From Candidatus Flexifilum breve (GTDB lineage: Bacteria > Chloroflexota > Anaerolineae > Aggregatilineales > Phototrophicaceae): 64,000 bases of DNA. The stretch spans positions 542,634-606,633 of the forward strand of contig JADKGC010000005.1 in assembly GCA_016717205.1 (NCBI GenBank), in the 5' to 3' direction. Positions 24,184 to 33,993 of this stretch are shown here, in pieces (the stretch's first letter is position 1; each line of letters starts with the position of its first letter). A program made the translations under genes and the position numbers. The notes beneath the pieces are model-generated. The model worked only from the letters and a program-made list of their open reading frames with translations, did no database searches and was not told where the DNA came from.

Positions 24184-24687
24184 TCACCCTCCTGAAGGTG
24201 AGTTCGGGAACCACCGTGCGCCGATCCTAAACAAGACAGGAAGGCTGGCGATCAGGGCGCCCACGACCAGTGGGGCTGACCACGAAAACGTTGACCACTG
24301 CAAATAAGCTTCCTCGAAGCCCCGCCCCAGCAGCACAAGCGTGATCGGCAGGTTGAGCAGCAGCGCGGTCAGCGTACCAGGGGCATAACGCCGAAGGGAC
24401 AGCGTGGCGAGCAGGTGCGGTATCACCACATTGAGCAGCATCGCCAGGGCGTAGCCCGCGATCAGATAAGCCGGGACGCTGGCTTTCCCGGCGATGCTGA
24501 CCGCCGCCGCGAGCGCATACGCAAGCAGGGTCAGCACTGACACGGCGAAACGAAAGACCGGAGCGCGCACGGGATGATGCCAGCGACCCGCCGTTTGCGA
24601 CCAGTCAGGCAGCAACCACGCTTCCTCAGCGTTATGGATGGTGACCCCGATGGCGAACAACCAGCTCAACGTGGAAAAGGTCGGCAT
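24184..24687 (-). CDS. HXXEE-domain membrane protein
   Basis: 167 residues. The N-terminal helix carries HNAEEAW (H-x-x-E-E), the motif that names the family. Four or five hydrophobic helices follow (VFRFAVSVLTLLAYALAAAV; LIAGYALAMLLNVVIPHLL). Function unknown in the family. ATG 24687 is preceded by AGGAGA; a longer frame upstream overlaps the next gene and is rejected. Confidence 0.75.
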   Translation of the reverse strand: MPTFSTLSWLFAIGVTIHNAEEAWLLPDWSQTAGRWHHPVRAPVFRFAVSVLTLLAYALAAAVSIAGKASVPAYLIAGYALAMLLNVVIPHLLATLSLRRYAPGTLTALLLNLPITLVLLGRGFEEAYLQWSTFSWSAPLVVGALIASLPVLFRIGARWFPNSPSGG

Positions 24688-24701
24688 AATTCTCTCCTGC
24701 G

Positions 24702-26708
24702 CTAAGGCGGGGGCACGGTGACGTCTACGCGCACAAACGTCTCGCCGTCTGCCCACGTGATGCGCTGCAAATCGGGGAGCGTGTAATGCCCGATGTCGAG
24801 CGTGTAGCCCTCCCCCGGCGGCACATCGAAGAAATCCGCCATAACGATTACTTGGTCGCCAGAGCGCCACGTGTGGATCGACAGCGGCACATCCGAACCC
24901 ATGAACGGTTCGCCCTCGCGCGTGTCGGCATTCCGTAGATGATGGAACTGCTGCACGACGCTTGTCGTTGTCAGGTCGCCCACCCGCCAGAGCGTCGAGA
25001 CGCGGAAGCGGCTGCCAACCCAACGTACGCGCCAGCCTTCCAGCATCGTGCCATCGGCGAAGGCGACCGGATCGAGGGCGGTGAACCCCTGCGGGTCGCT
25101 CACGCCGTCATAGCGCGTGGTCATGAACGGGAGCGCGCCTTCGCGCCGCGGAGATTCGCGCACATCAACCGCCAGCCCCGCCGCGACCAGTTCTTCCCAC
25201 ATCTGGAACGGCGCGAGCGTGGCGATCAGCGTGGTTGGCTCGGGCGGGAGAATCAGCAGCACGTCGCCATTAATGACGCGGTGCGGTTGATCCCAGAGCA
25301 GCGTCTCGAATACGGCGACTTCGCCGTCAATGGCCGCAACATCCCCGTGCGTGAACATGAGTACAGGCGCTTCTGACCCGTAAGCCACATCCCGCGATTC
25401 GCGCAGAATGCTCGATAAGGCGCTGTTGGGCGGGCGGTTGAGCGCCGCATAGTTGAGCGTATTGACCGCTTGCAGCGTCCAGACGACGGCCACGGTGACC
25501 GCGACGGCGGCGGTCAGGAGCTGCGTTTCCGCGCGCGCGCGAATCATCCCTGCGCCGACGAGCAACGCAGTTGCGGGCAGCGCGATCAACTGGTAGTGGA
25601 TCAGCACGGGCGACGAATGCCGCAGGAAGGCCAGCGGCGAAATCAGCAGCAGGAGCAGCACGAATTCCGCGAGGAGAGCACCTCTCCCCCTCACCCCCAA
25701 CCCCTCTCCCACGCAAGCGGGGAGAGGGGAGAAACCGCTCTTTTCTGTCTCCCCTCCCTGAATTCGGGGAGGGGCCGGGGGTGGGGTCGGATCTTCACTC
25801 CTCTCCCCTACAGGCTTCTCTTCGTCGGGACGCGATTCATCGCGTCCGCCGTGTACCCTAGCCATCAATTCCCTAATCAACCCAACCGCCCCATTGAGCA
25901 GCAGCAGCCCGACGAGCAGCGGCGCGAACGGATCGCGCCCGTACGTGTCATAATCGCCTTGCCCAAGGTAGCCCCAATCCCAGTTGAGCGCGAGGCGCGT
26001 CAGATTGGCGAACCCATCCAGCGAATAGGCAACCTCCCCGCCCGCCACCGAGCCGAAGCGCGCCAGCACATTCGGGTCGATCACGGTGATGTAGTACAGA
26101 TACGGCAGCGCGAAGATCAGCGCGACTGCCGCGCCGATAATCACCGGGAGGAGCGACTTGTACCAACGCACCCGGAAGAAGAGATAGGCCGTGCCGAGCA
26201 CGAACGCCACGCCCGCAAAATGCACCTGCACCACGCTCAACCCGACGGCGACGCACGCGGCAATGGCCGCCGAACGCGGGCGTCCGGTCTGCGTCACGGC
26301 GAGGTACGCCAACCCCAGCCAGAGCGTGGCCAGCGGTGCCAGCAGGTTCGGCTGCCAGATCGAGCGGGCGTAGAACACGCCATACGGCGAGGCCGCCAGG
26401 AACAGCGCCGCGATCCATCCTGCGCCGGGATGCCACTTGCGCCCCAGCGCCCACACGCCGATCACGGCGAGCACGTTGAGCGCGGCGGTGAACTGCGTGG
26501 CGAACAGCGGATCATTGGAGAGGCGGTAGGGCAGCGCGTACACCCAGACGCTGAGCGGCAAAAATGGGATATTGACCGAGGACTGCTGCCCCGCCATGAC
26601 GAATTCATCGTGCATGCGCAGCGCGTCAAGGCTGATGCGGGCTTCATCGCCCGCGAAGGAGTTCACGCCCGCCCAACCGAAACGCAGCGCCGCTGCGAGG
26701 GCGATCAC
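24702..26708 (-). CDS. GT39/ArnT-like membrane glycosyltransferase with repeat-encoded insert
   Basis: 668 residues or a little more. Around nine hydrophobic helices and FAGDEARISLDALRM near the N-terminus (an acidic loop like that of dolichyl/undecaprenyl-phosphate sugar transferases), with YARSIWQPNLLAPLATLW, fit a GT39/GT83 protein. Residues about 283-342 (GRDESRPDEEKPVG, PTPPPAPPRIQGGE, PACVGEGLGVRGRG) are translated from a block of R1, R2b and R2 repeats, yet the frame stays open. GTG 26708 is a fallback start: a CTG at 26750 after GAGGAG would add KRSTLFELIALVPV and complete the first helix. Confidence 0.72.
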   Translation of the reverse strand: MIALAAALRFGWAGVNSFAGDEARISLDALRMHDEFVMAGQQSSVNIPFLPLSVWVYALPYRLSNDPLFATQFTAALNVLAVIGVWALGRKWHPGAGWIAALFLAASPYGVFYARSIWQPNLLAPLATLWLGLAYLAVTQTGRPRSAAIAACVAVGLSVVQVHFAGVAFVLGTAYLFFRVRWYKSLLPVIIGAAVALIFALPYLYYITVIDPNVLARFGSVAGGEVAYSLDGFANLTRLALNWDWGYLGQGDYDTYGRDPFAPLLVGLLLLNGAVGLIRELMARVHGGRDESRPDEEKPVGERSEDPTPPPAPPRIQGGETEKSGFSPLPACVGEGLGVRGRGALLAEFVLLLLLISPLAFLRHSSPVLIHYQLIALPATALLVGAGMIRARAETQLLTAAVAVTVAVVWTLQAVNTLNYAALNRPPNSALSSILRESRDVAYGSEAPVLMFTHGDVAAIDGEVAVFETLLWDQPHRVINGDVLLILPPEPTTLIATLAPFQMWEELVAAGLAVDVRESPRREGALPFMTTRYDGVSDPQGFTALDPVAFADGTMLEGWRVRWVGSRFRVSTLWRVGDLTTTSVVQQFHHLRNADTREGEPFMGSDVPLSIHTWRSGDQVIVMADFFDVPPGEGYTLDIGHYTLPDLQRITWADGETFVRVDVTVPPP
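25681..25860. repeat. R2-R2b-R1 composite inside a coding sequence
   Basis: From left: CCCTCACCCCCAACCC and a CGCAAGCGGGGAGAGG hairpin (R2), CTCCCTGAATTCGGGGAG (R2b, about 25756-25776), then GGACGCGATTCATCGCGTCC (R1, 25829-25848). All lie inside the GT39-like gene. Confidence 0.85.
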
Positions 26709-26775
26709 CGGGACGAGGGCGATCAGTTCAAACAGGGTGCTGCGTTTCAGGGGCGTTACTCCTCAGGGTGTAAGA

Positions 26776-27639
26776 TCACGGTTCAGCCCGCAGCGCCGCC
26801 GGAATGCTCTTGATCGACAGGGTGGCATCGCGCCCGGGTTGCCGGGTAATGCGGCGCGTCACATCGTTCAGCAAGCCGCCGATCACCTTGCGCGTTGTCA
26901 GTACCTTGACGACCAGACCGGTCTTGCCATCGGTCGCGCTGGAGGCCAGCCACAGCGCTTTGTTCGCCGGGACATCGGCATCATTCGCCCACCAGCGAAT
27001 CACCGTGCTGAGCGGCTTGAGCTTCTTCTCATAGCCTTCGACGGCTTCCAACTGGCGCAGCATGTCCGTATCGACCAAACCGGGATTGAAGGCGTAAATC
27101 CCCACGCCATCCCGCTTGTGTTCCTGGGCCAGCGCCAGCGTGAAGCTGCGGATCCAGATTTTACTCGACGCATAGGCATTTTGGTACTTGACCGGGCCGT
27201 CGTCGCCGCGCCCGAGCAAATTGATCAGCTTGCCGGACTTGCGCGGCAGCATGTGTTCGAGCGCCACCATCGAACCGTAGTACGTGCCGAGCACATTGGT
27301 ATTGATCACCGCCTCAAACCGTTGGACCGGGATGCTGGAGGTCGGGCCATAGGCGTTGGACAGCCCGGCATTATTCACCCAGATGTCGATTTTGCCGAAG
27401 GTTTCCACGGCCAAATCCGCCAGCGCTCGCACCTGCATGAGATCGCCCACATCGCACGAACGCCCCGCCGCCTGCGCCCCACTCGCGCGCAGGTCGGTGA
27501 CCACTTGCTCAATCTGGCGGCTGTTGCGCGCCCCAATGACGACCGCCGCACCCTCGCGGGCATATGTCTGCGCAATAGCTAACCCCAAACCGCGGCTCGC
27601 GCCAGTGATAACTGCAACTTTGCCTGCTAACTGTCCCAT
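26776..27639 (-). CDS. SDR-family oxidoreductase
   Basis: 287 residues. Cofactor site VITGASRGLGLAIA (TGxxxGxG), NNAG motif in WVNNAGLSNAYG, and catalytic YASSK. Classical short-chain dehydrogenase. ATG 27639 (MGQLAGKVAV) is preferred over an upstream start because GGGAGATT precedes it and the family begins here. The substrate is not indicated. Confidence 0.88.
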   Translation of the reverse strand: MGQLAGKVAVITGASRGLGLAIAQTYAREGAAVVIGARNSRQIEQVVTDLRASGAQAAGRSCDVGDLMQVRALADLAVETFGKIDIWVNNAGLSNAYGPTSSIPVQRFEAVINTNVLGTYYGSMVALEHMLPRKSGKLINLLGRGDDGPVKYQNAYASSKIWIRSFTLALAQEHKRDGVGIYAFNPGLVDTDMLRQLEAVEGYEKKLKPLSTVIRWWANDADVPANKALWLASSATDGKTGLVVKVLTTRKVIGGLLNDVTRRITRQPGRDATLSIKSIPAALRAEP

Positions 27640-28127
27640 AATCTCCCTGTACATCTCGTACTTGGTCTGCACTGTAAAAATGAGCCTGTCTTCATCATAC
27701 GAGAAGTGTAGCACACCTAAATGTATGGATGACGAACGCTAACCAGATTATAAATATTTACGGCGAATATCGGGAGTTTTAGGGGCACATTTAGCAATCA
27801 AGAGAACTGTAGGGACGCCCCATGGGGCGTTCACAGGATTTGAAACGCGCCGCACGCCTCGTTGCGCGGTCGGGGAAGCTGGCCACCGTAGGTTAAAAGC
27901 GTCCCTATATGAAACGAATTGAGAGAACAGACACAGAAATGGCGCTGTCGTAGGGATCTAGCACGCCGATGTACGATAAAGTGAAGCGGAACGAGGGCAC
28001 TTACCGGCTTGCCCCTCCTCTACATGGTTCTGGCAGGTACCGAATTGTCGCTTCCGCAGGTTCACACAAGCAAGCTGGGCGAGTGATATTGTTTCCCCTT
28101 CCTAAATTCGGTCGACAACTTTCAGGC
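27640..28127. other. Intergenic region with one R1 hairpin
   Basis: A 488-base gap. One R1 copy lies at about 27810-27829 (arms GGACGCCCC/GGGGCGT). The rest is of mixed composition. I see no gene or RNA that I can support. Confidence 0.4.
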
Positions 28128-31100
28128 TTAGTCGCCCACCAGCCCCGCCGCGACCTCCTCCGGTTGGAGCGCTGCGCCCGCGTCAGCGAGCACCTGATAT
28201 GTGCTTGCCCCCAGCTGCTCGCGCAGCGCCGTGACCAGCCGATCCAGCAGCACTCGATAGACGCGGTCGCCACGCCAGCGCGTGATCAGCAAGCCGCTGA
28301 TCTGCGCGGCGGTTCGGTCATCGCCCTCCGCGGCGGCGAGATACGCGGCGGCGGTCAGCGGGCGCAGGTGATCGACGTGGAGTGTCTGGGAAGCGCCTAG
28401 CGCTTCGCGCAGAGCCGCCCACGCGGTGGGGCGGTCACCCTGCCGCGCGGCAGTGATTGCCAGGCTGGAGGCCGCATAGGTGATCGGCTCGGGCGTTTGC
28501 ATCTCCCGCGCGGTGACCAGCGCCGCTTCGAACAGCGTCCGCGCCCTCGCGTCGTCACCGCGCAGCTGACGCGTCAGCCCAAGGCCGTGCTGCGCGAACA
28601 TCTCTTTCCACCGCCACGGCTTGATCTTCCCGATGCGCAGCGCGTCCTCGTAGTAGCGCGCAGCCGTCTCCAGGTCGCCGCGGGCGAGCGCGCCATCGCC
28701 GAGTTCGGGCAGCATGCCGATCACCTCGCTGCTGCCCGCCTGCTCACATTCGATCTGCTGCGCGGTTTCGAAGAGGTAACGCGCGGTGTCGTCGTTTCCA
28801 GTCTGAAAGGGCGACCTGTCCGCGCACGGCGAGGATATTCGGCAGGGCGTAGCGATCATCCATCTGTTTTCGGATCGCGTGATTCTGATCGACGTAGGTC
28901 AGCGCCGTGTCATAGTCTTTCTCGTACAGCGCGACCGTGCCGAGCATTTGCAGGCTGATGCCCTCGCCGCGCCGGTAACCCGCCGCGCGGCATTCTTTCA
29001 GGCACATCTCGGCGTATTCCCTGGCCAGCGCATAGTTGCCCCGCCGCGTCATGATCAGCGCGAGGTTGTTGAGCGCGGTGATCGCCTTCCACAGCCCGCC
29101 AATCACCTGAAACAGGTGGATGCTTTCAGTGTAGTAGGCGATGCAGTTCTCAAAGTCGCCGCGATACGACGCGAATACGCCGAGCGTGTTGAGGATGCGC
29201 GCTTGTTCCTCATACAGATTGAGCGCGCGGGCGGTGGCCAGCCCGATCTCGGCTTTGCGGAGCATCTCGTCATGGCGGCGGAGCATACTCAAGGCCTGCA
29301 CCTGCCCATCGATGGCGCGCGTCCATGCGGCGCTGTGCGGCGGTGCCTGCTGTTCCAGCGCTTCGAAATGCGCGAGCGCGGCCGTGTACTCCAGATTGAG
29401 CAGCATGGCATCGCCGAGCTGCCACGCCAACTCGAAGGCATGCTCACCCGGATCGCGGTCGAGCGCGCGCTGCACCAGCGCCTTGATCTTCGTGATCTGC
29501 CCGGATGTATCCCGCGTATGTTGAATCGCCGTCATCAGGTGCTCAACTTCGGTGTGCGGATCGCCAGCCATGGCCGCGTAATCGGCGAGCAGTTCGGCGT
29601 AGGTCGGCGTGTTGGGGTAGGCCGCTTCGATAGCCTGCGCCAGCCGCCGCGCCCGCGCGGGCAGCACCTCCGGCGCGATGTCTTCGCGCAGGGTTTCGCG
29701 CAGCTTGTCATGCGCGAACTGCCAGCGCCCGTCAATCCAATCCAGCACCGCCGCGTTGACGCATTCCGTCAGCCAGTTGTCCCAATCGCTGACCGCCTGC
29801 GTGGCGAACAGCACGCGCGGATCAATCGCGCGTCCGAACAGCGCCGCCAGTTCGAGCGCTTCGCGGCCCCACGCGGGCACGCGGCTCAGGCGCTGGCGAA
29901 TGACGGTCGTCATGCCGCCCGCCGTGATGCGCGTCGGCAGCGTGTTGTTGAGAATGGCGTTGAGGTTGCCCGCCTGTTCCGCCAGCGCCCGCATCACCTC
30001 CACCACGAAGAAGGCATTGCCTTCGGTTTCCCGGTGCAAAAAGTCGACCAGTGCGGGATGTCGCCCCGCCTCCCCGAGCATCGCCGCGCTCAGATTCTCA
30101 ATCGCCTTGAGGGGCAGGCGCTGCAAGCGGATGGTCTGCGCGCCGGGGAGCAGTTCCGGCAGGGTGAGCGCGTCATCGTCGCGGAAATTGGCGATGATCA
30201 GCCAGTTGTGGTCGGTCGCCAGCCGGATCAAGCGCTTGAGCGGGGCTAACGCCGAGAGCGCCCAATGCACATCTTCCAGCAGCAGCACAACGGGCCGGGT
30301 TTGCCGCCGGAACAGATCGACGATGGTCAGGTTGAGGCGTTCCTGCAGCGCATCGTCATTGAGATGCGGCGCATCCGCGACGGGCTGCCCTAACAGCGCC
30401 TCGATGCCCGGCACAATCGGCTTGAGGATGCTCGCTTCGAGATCGGATACAGGCGTGCTGAGGATCAAACGGCGCAGGGGGTCGCGCCACAGGGCATAGG
30501 GCACGCCGTCGCCTTCCAGACCGCCGCCGCGCAGCACCAGCGCCCCTTTGACCAGCGCGCGGATGCGCAGTTCGTCCAGCAGGCGCGACTTGCCCACCCC
30601 CGATTCGCCGCCGATCAGCCACGCCGAGCCTTGACCCTGCAGCGCGTGATCCAGCGCCAGTTCCAGTTGATCGAGTTCGGCGTCCCGCCCGACAAACGCC
30701 GACGCGCGCAGATAGCTTTCGCGCACTTCGACCTTGGCGGAGGGCAGCGGCATGTGCGCGATCTGCGCGACTTCGCGCAGCGTTTCGTCGGCGCTGCCGT
30801 AGCGGTCGTCGGGGTCCTTCGCCAGCAGCCGTCCGATGATCAGGCCGAGCGCCGGATCCAGTTCGCTGAGATCAGGCTGGTGGCGCAGAATATCTTGCAG
30901 CAGGTCGCGCATCCCGCCGAGGCGATACGGGAAACGTCCCGTGAACATCTCATAGGCGATCACGCCGACGGTGTACAAGTCCGAGGCCTGGGTCGGCTGT
31001 TCCCCGGCGATGATCTCCGGCGCGAAATAGGGTGTCGTACCGGAGAGACGCGCCTCGTCGACCGTGTGCGCCGACAGCGACAGGCCGAAGTCGAGCACGC

Positions 31101-31593
31101 GCACCTGTCCCCCCGCATCAACCAGCACATTGGCGGGCTTAAGGTCACGATGGATGATGTCACGGCGGTGAATGTAGGCCAGCCCGCTCAACATGTCGAG
31201 CAGCAGCCGCAGACGTTCGTTGGGCGGGACGTGTGCCGCCCGCTCGGTGATGGTGTGCGCGCCTTCGAGCAAATCCATAGTGAAGAAGGGCTGTTGTTCC
31301 GCGTCGAAGCCGTAGTCGCGCACGCTGATGATGTGCGGGTGGCGCAGCGTCGCCAGAATGCGAAATTCCCGCGCCAGCGCCAGATGCGGCTCTAGCCCGG
31401 CATGGCGCGAGTCGAATTGCAGTTGGGAGGGTTGGATGAGCACGCGTTTGAGCGCGACCGCCGATCCGGTGAGGTGGTCAACGGCGCGAAAGACTTCGCC
31501 CATGCCGCCCTTGCCGAGCGGTTCCGTGAGTTCATAGCGATCATTCAGGCGTGATACAGATTGCAGCATGTTGGTGGTGGGCTGTGCGATCAC
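28128..31593 (-). CDS. PknK-like Ser/Thr kinase-ATPase-TPR protein (frameshifted)
   Basis: A kinase domain (about 15-280; GKGGMGEVFRAVD, VALKRV, IHRDLKPANVLV, VLDFGLS) is followed by an AAA/NB-ARC-like ATPase (about 300-560; GGESGVGKSRLLDEL, VVLLLEDVHWA) and TPR-like repeats (about 640-1150). Kinase-ATPase-TPR is the layout of PknK and other regulators that sense a ligand and signal by phosphorylation. The frame breaks at the TTT run at 28806-28808 (minus strand): removing one T joins RGQVAL to QTGNDDTARYLFETAQ and gives about 1150 residues. Either an assembly indel or a true truncation. Start GTG 31593 or ATG 31569 (MLQSVSRLND). Confidence 0.8.
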
Positions 31594-31825
31594 AAGGCGA
31601 CACGCTCAATACTACTGGAAGAGTCGCCTTTTGAGTGTACCTCTGTCTGAAGGATTCATGAATGAGCGAAAAAACAACCTCACCCCCAGCCCTGTTAAAG
31701 GTAGGTATTTCGTTGTAGGGACGAGGCGTGCCTCGTCCTGAACGTTCAACCTCATCCCTCAATGAGAACACGCTTTTCGCCCCTCTCCCCGCTTGCGTGG
31801 GAGAGGGGCGAGGGGATTTTTGGGT
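31594..31825. repeat. Intergenic repeats (R2, R1)
   Basis: R2 arms at about 31678-31692 and 31780-31810 enclose an R1 hairpin (about 31715-31739; GGACGAGGC/GCCTCGTCC). No gene. Confidence 0.6.
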
Positions 31826-32755
31826 TTACGGGTACGGAATCAACTGCACCTGTTCGGCGTAGCGGAACACGTCGTCCCGGGTGCACTGCGCTGTCCCCGG
31901 CTGCGTGACCGTCGCCGTCGCCGCGCCGAAGCCGACGCGCAGCCCGTCTTCGATGGGCAGCCCCTTGTCGAGCGCATATGCCAACCCTGCCAGCACCGCA
32001 TCGCCCGCCCCCGCTGCGTTGACCACCGGCACCGGAATGATCGGAATGTGGTAGGCACGATCCCGCAGCACGACGAGGCCACCCTCTGCGCCGAGCGTAG
32101 TCACGGTGATCGTCCCGTACTGCTGGTAAAGCGTGAGCCCCGCCTGATACGCATCGTCGATCAGGATCACCGGGCGACCGATCAAGCCCGAGAGTTCATC
32201 CTGATTCGGTTTGATGATCGTCGGGTAGCTGGTCAAACCAGCGCTCAGGTTCGGCTCGGCAGCATCGAAGATCACCGGGATGCCGCGCGCGCGCGCCAGC
32301 GCAATGTAATCGACGTAGAAGGCGGGGGTCATCCCCGCGGGCAGCGTGCCGCCCAAAACGACGACCGAAGCGTGCTTGAGCGCGTCGATATATTTGGCGC
32401 GCAGTTGAGCGAGGTGTTCCTCGGTGACGATCAGGCTGTTGGTGGTGATGGCGGTCTGCCAGCCTTCCTCGCTGATGAGGATCAGGTTGCGCCGCGATTC
32501 GCCGCCGACGGGCACATAATCGATCTGCACGCCCTTGTCGCGTAGAAAGCCCGCCGCGCGGTCGCCGTTCGGTCCGGCGCTGAAACCGAGCGCATGGCTG
32601 GTCACGCCCAGCTCGCCGAGAATCCACGAGGCATCCGACGGTTTCCCGCTGATGCTCTCGACCATCTGCGTCGCGCGGATCGTTTTGCCACGCGGCAGTT
32701 CCTTGACGAACGCGATGTAATCAATGCCCGTGTTCGCCGTGACAGTGACGATCAT
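31826..32755 (-). CDS. PfkB-family sugar-phosphate kinase (1-phosphofructokinase-like)
   Basis: 309 residues. MIVTVTANTGIDYIA and SISGKPSDASWILGELG are the substrate-side region of the 1-phosphofructokinase/tagatose-6-phosphate kinase branch (usual GGKGINVA replaced by SGKPSDAS), and NAAGAGDAVLAG is the catalytic and ATP anion hole with its aspartate. The ATG is directly after the stop of the aldolase gene, so the two form an operon that could phosphorylate a ketose phosphate and handle its aldol partner. The true substrate is uncertain, given the changed GGKG motif. Confidence 0.83.
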   Translation of the reverse strand: MIVTVTANTGIDYIAFVKELPRGKTIRATQMVESISGKPSDASWILGELGVTSHALGFSAGPNGDRAAGFLRDKGVQIDYVPVGGESRRNLILISEEGWQTAITTNSLIVTEEHLAQLRAKYIDALKHASVVVLGGTLPAGMTPAFYVDYIALARARGIPVIFDAAEPNLSAGLTSYPTIIKPNQDELSGLIGRPVILIDDAYQAGLTLYQQYGTITVTTLGAEGGLVVLRDRAYHIPIIPVPVVNAAGAGDAVLAGLAYALDKGLPIEDGLRVGFGAATATVTQPGTAQCTRDDVFRYAEQVQLIPYP

Positions 32756-33436
32756 TTAAACGTCCTTACCAAAGCGCTCGGCGGCGGCGGCCAGTTCGTG
32801 CCGCTCCTTGTACAGCATATCCGAATTGCCGAAGGCGGCGTGCGCCTGCAAAATGCAGTACGCGTTGGTGTCAAAGCGTTCGACCGCGTCAAACGCCGCG
32901 TCGAGGTCTTTACCCATGAGGAAGACACCGTGCCACGGGGCGATCACGCCCGCGCCATGCTTGACGATGCGCTGTTCCTGCCCGCGAATGCCGCCGACCA
33001 CGTTTTCCGCGAGCTGGGGGCTGTGGGCAGGCGCGTACTCGATCACCTGAATTTCACCGAACTTGAGGTTGGCTTCGAGCACGGGGGGCATGGGCTTGGC
33101 CAGCGCCGCGAAGACCATCAGGTTGCGCGGGTGCGCGTGCATGACCGCCGTGCCATACTGCCCGTATTCGCGATGCAGTGCCAGATGCACCTTGCTTTCG
33201 CGGCTCAGTTTGCCGTCGCCTTCCAGAATGTTGCCGTCCTTATCGAGCACGAGCACATCTTCCGGCGTGATCTGCCACTGGTGTTTTTGCCCCGCGTACG
33301 TCGCGGACATGCACACAAATTCGCCCACGCGTACGCTGATGTTGCCGCCGCCCGCATCGGTGAGGTGCCGGTCGAAGAGCATGCGACCGAAATAGGCGAT
33401 CTTCGCGCGCATCGCGTTAACTGCTTCTGAAGCCAT
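32756..33436 (-). CDS. Class II aldolase/adducin-family protein
   Basis: 226 residues. GGGNISVRVG is the phosphate-binding loop, RESKVHLALHREYG contains the catalytic glutamate, and MHAHPRN plus PWHGVFLMG supply three zinc histidines. This suggests an L-fuculose- or L-ribulose-phosphate aldolase/epimerase-like enzyme. It is the first gene of a two-gene unit with the PfkB kinase, so sugar catabolism is likely. Confidence 0.85.
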   Translation of the reverse strand: MASEAVNAMRAKIAYFGRMLFDRHLTDAGGGNISVRVGEFVCMSATYAGQKHQWQITPEDVLVLDKDGNILEGDGKLSRESKVHLALHREYGQYGTAVMHAHPRNLMVFAALAKPMPPVLEANLKFGEIQVIEYAPAHSPQLAENVVGGIRGQEQRIVKHGAGVIAPWHGVFLMGKDLDAAFDAVERFDTNAYCILQAHAAFGNSDMLYKERHELAAAAERFGKDV

Positions 33437-33560
33437 GATATCCCCCTGAGTAGAATGACAAAGTGCTCTGATTATACCGCGCTTAACCTTATGTAATCGA
33501 ATGCGTTGCCGCCCCTACAATAACAGCAATGCATCGAAGCTGTAATAGAGGTTTGCGCAC

Positions 33561-33722
33561 ATGTATCGTGATCCGGATCGCCGCTTGGCTGTCACATTGC
33601 TGGTGTTGGGGGTGATCGCGGCGCTCATCCAGACGCACAGCGCGGGGAGCTTCCGCGTGGTCGATTTGTGGCCGCTGCTGTTGTGTGGTCTCGGCGTGGT
33701 CATCATGCCGAAAAGGATTTAA
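33561..33722 (+). CDS. Small membrane protein, LiaI/DUF5668-like
   Basis: 53 residues: MYRDPDRRLAVTLLVLGVIA, then a second hydrophobic segment VDLWPLLLCGLGVVIMP and a basic end. Two short helices with WPLLL recall LiaI-LiaF-like transmembrane regions. GAGGTTTGCGCAC precedes ATG 33561. No neighbour suggests a partner. Confidence 0.5.
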   Translation: MYRDPDRRLAVTLLVLGVIAALIQTHSAGSFRVVDLWPLLLCGLGVVIMPKRI

Positions 33723-33993
33723 CCACAGAGAACACGGAGAACACAGAGCCGCAAGCTCAAAAGCAAGCAGGAAAGAGAAGATTCAACGCAAAGACGCGAA
33801 GGCGCAAGGACGCAAAGAAAGGGATTGTCGGGATGCCCCATGGCGCGTACAACCGAATGGCGTCAAACGCTGCGTGCTCGTCTCGAAGCTCGTGCTCAAT
33901 CGCAAACATGATCCGACTACTCGCTGATGAACACTCACGGGGAAAACGCAGTCCCCGCTTCGCTCGGAGCGGGGACTGCGGGGCTGAGGCGAA
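33723..33993. repeat. Intergenic A-rich tandem-word repeats
   Basis: ACCACAGAGAACACGGAG and ACACAGAG words (33722-33750) followed by AACGCAAAGACGCGAAGG, CGCAAGGACGCAAAG words (about 33784-33822). The same words are found between genes in many unrelated bacteria. Ends with an inverted pair AGTCCCCGCT/AGCGGGGACT at about 33951-33976. Confidence 0.65.

Noticed and set aside
24688..25023. Upstream extension of the HXXEE protein
   Set aside because: It overlaps the GT39-like gene and is not hydrophobic in the right way; ATG 24687 has a good ribosome binding site.
25470..26813. 447-residue plus-strand frame opposite the GT39-like gene
   Set aside because: Low-complexity Arg/His/Gln product, antisense to membrane helices.
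27640..27714. Earlier start for the SDR gene
   Set aside because: The extra residues do not belong to the fold, and GGGAGATT precedes ATG 27639.
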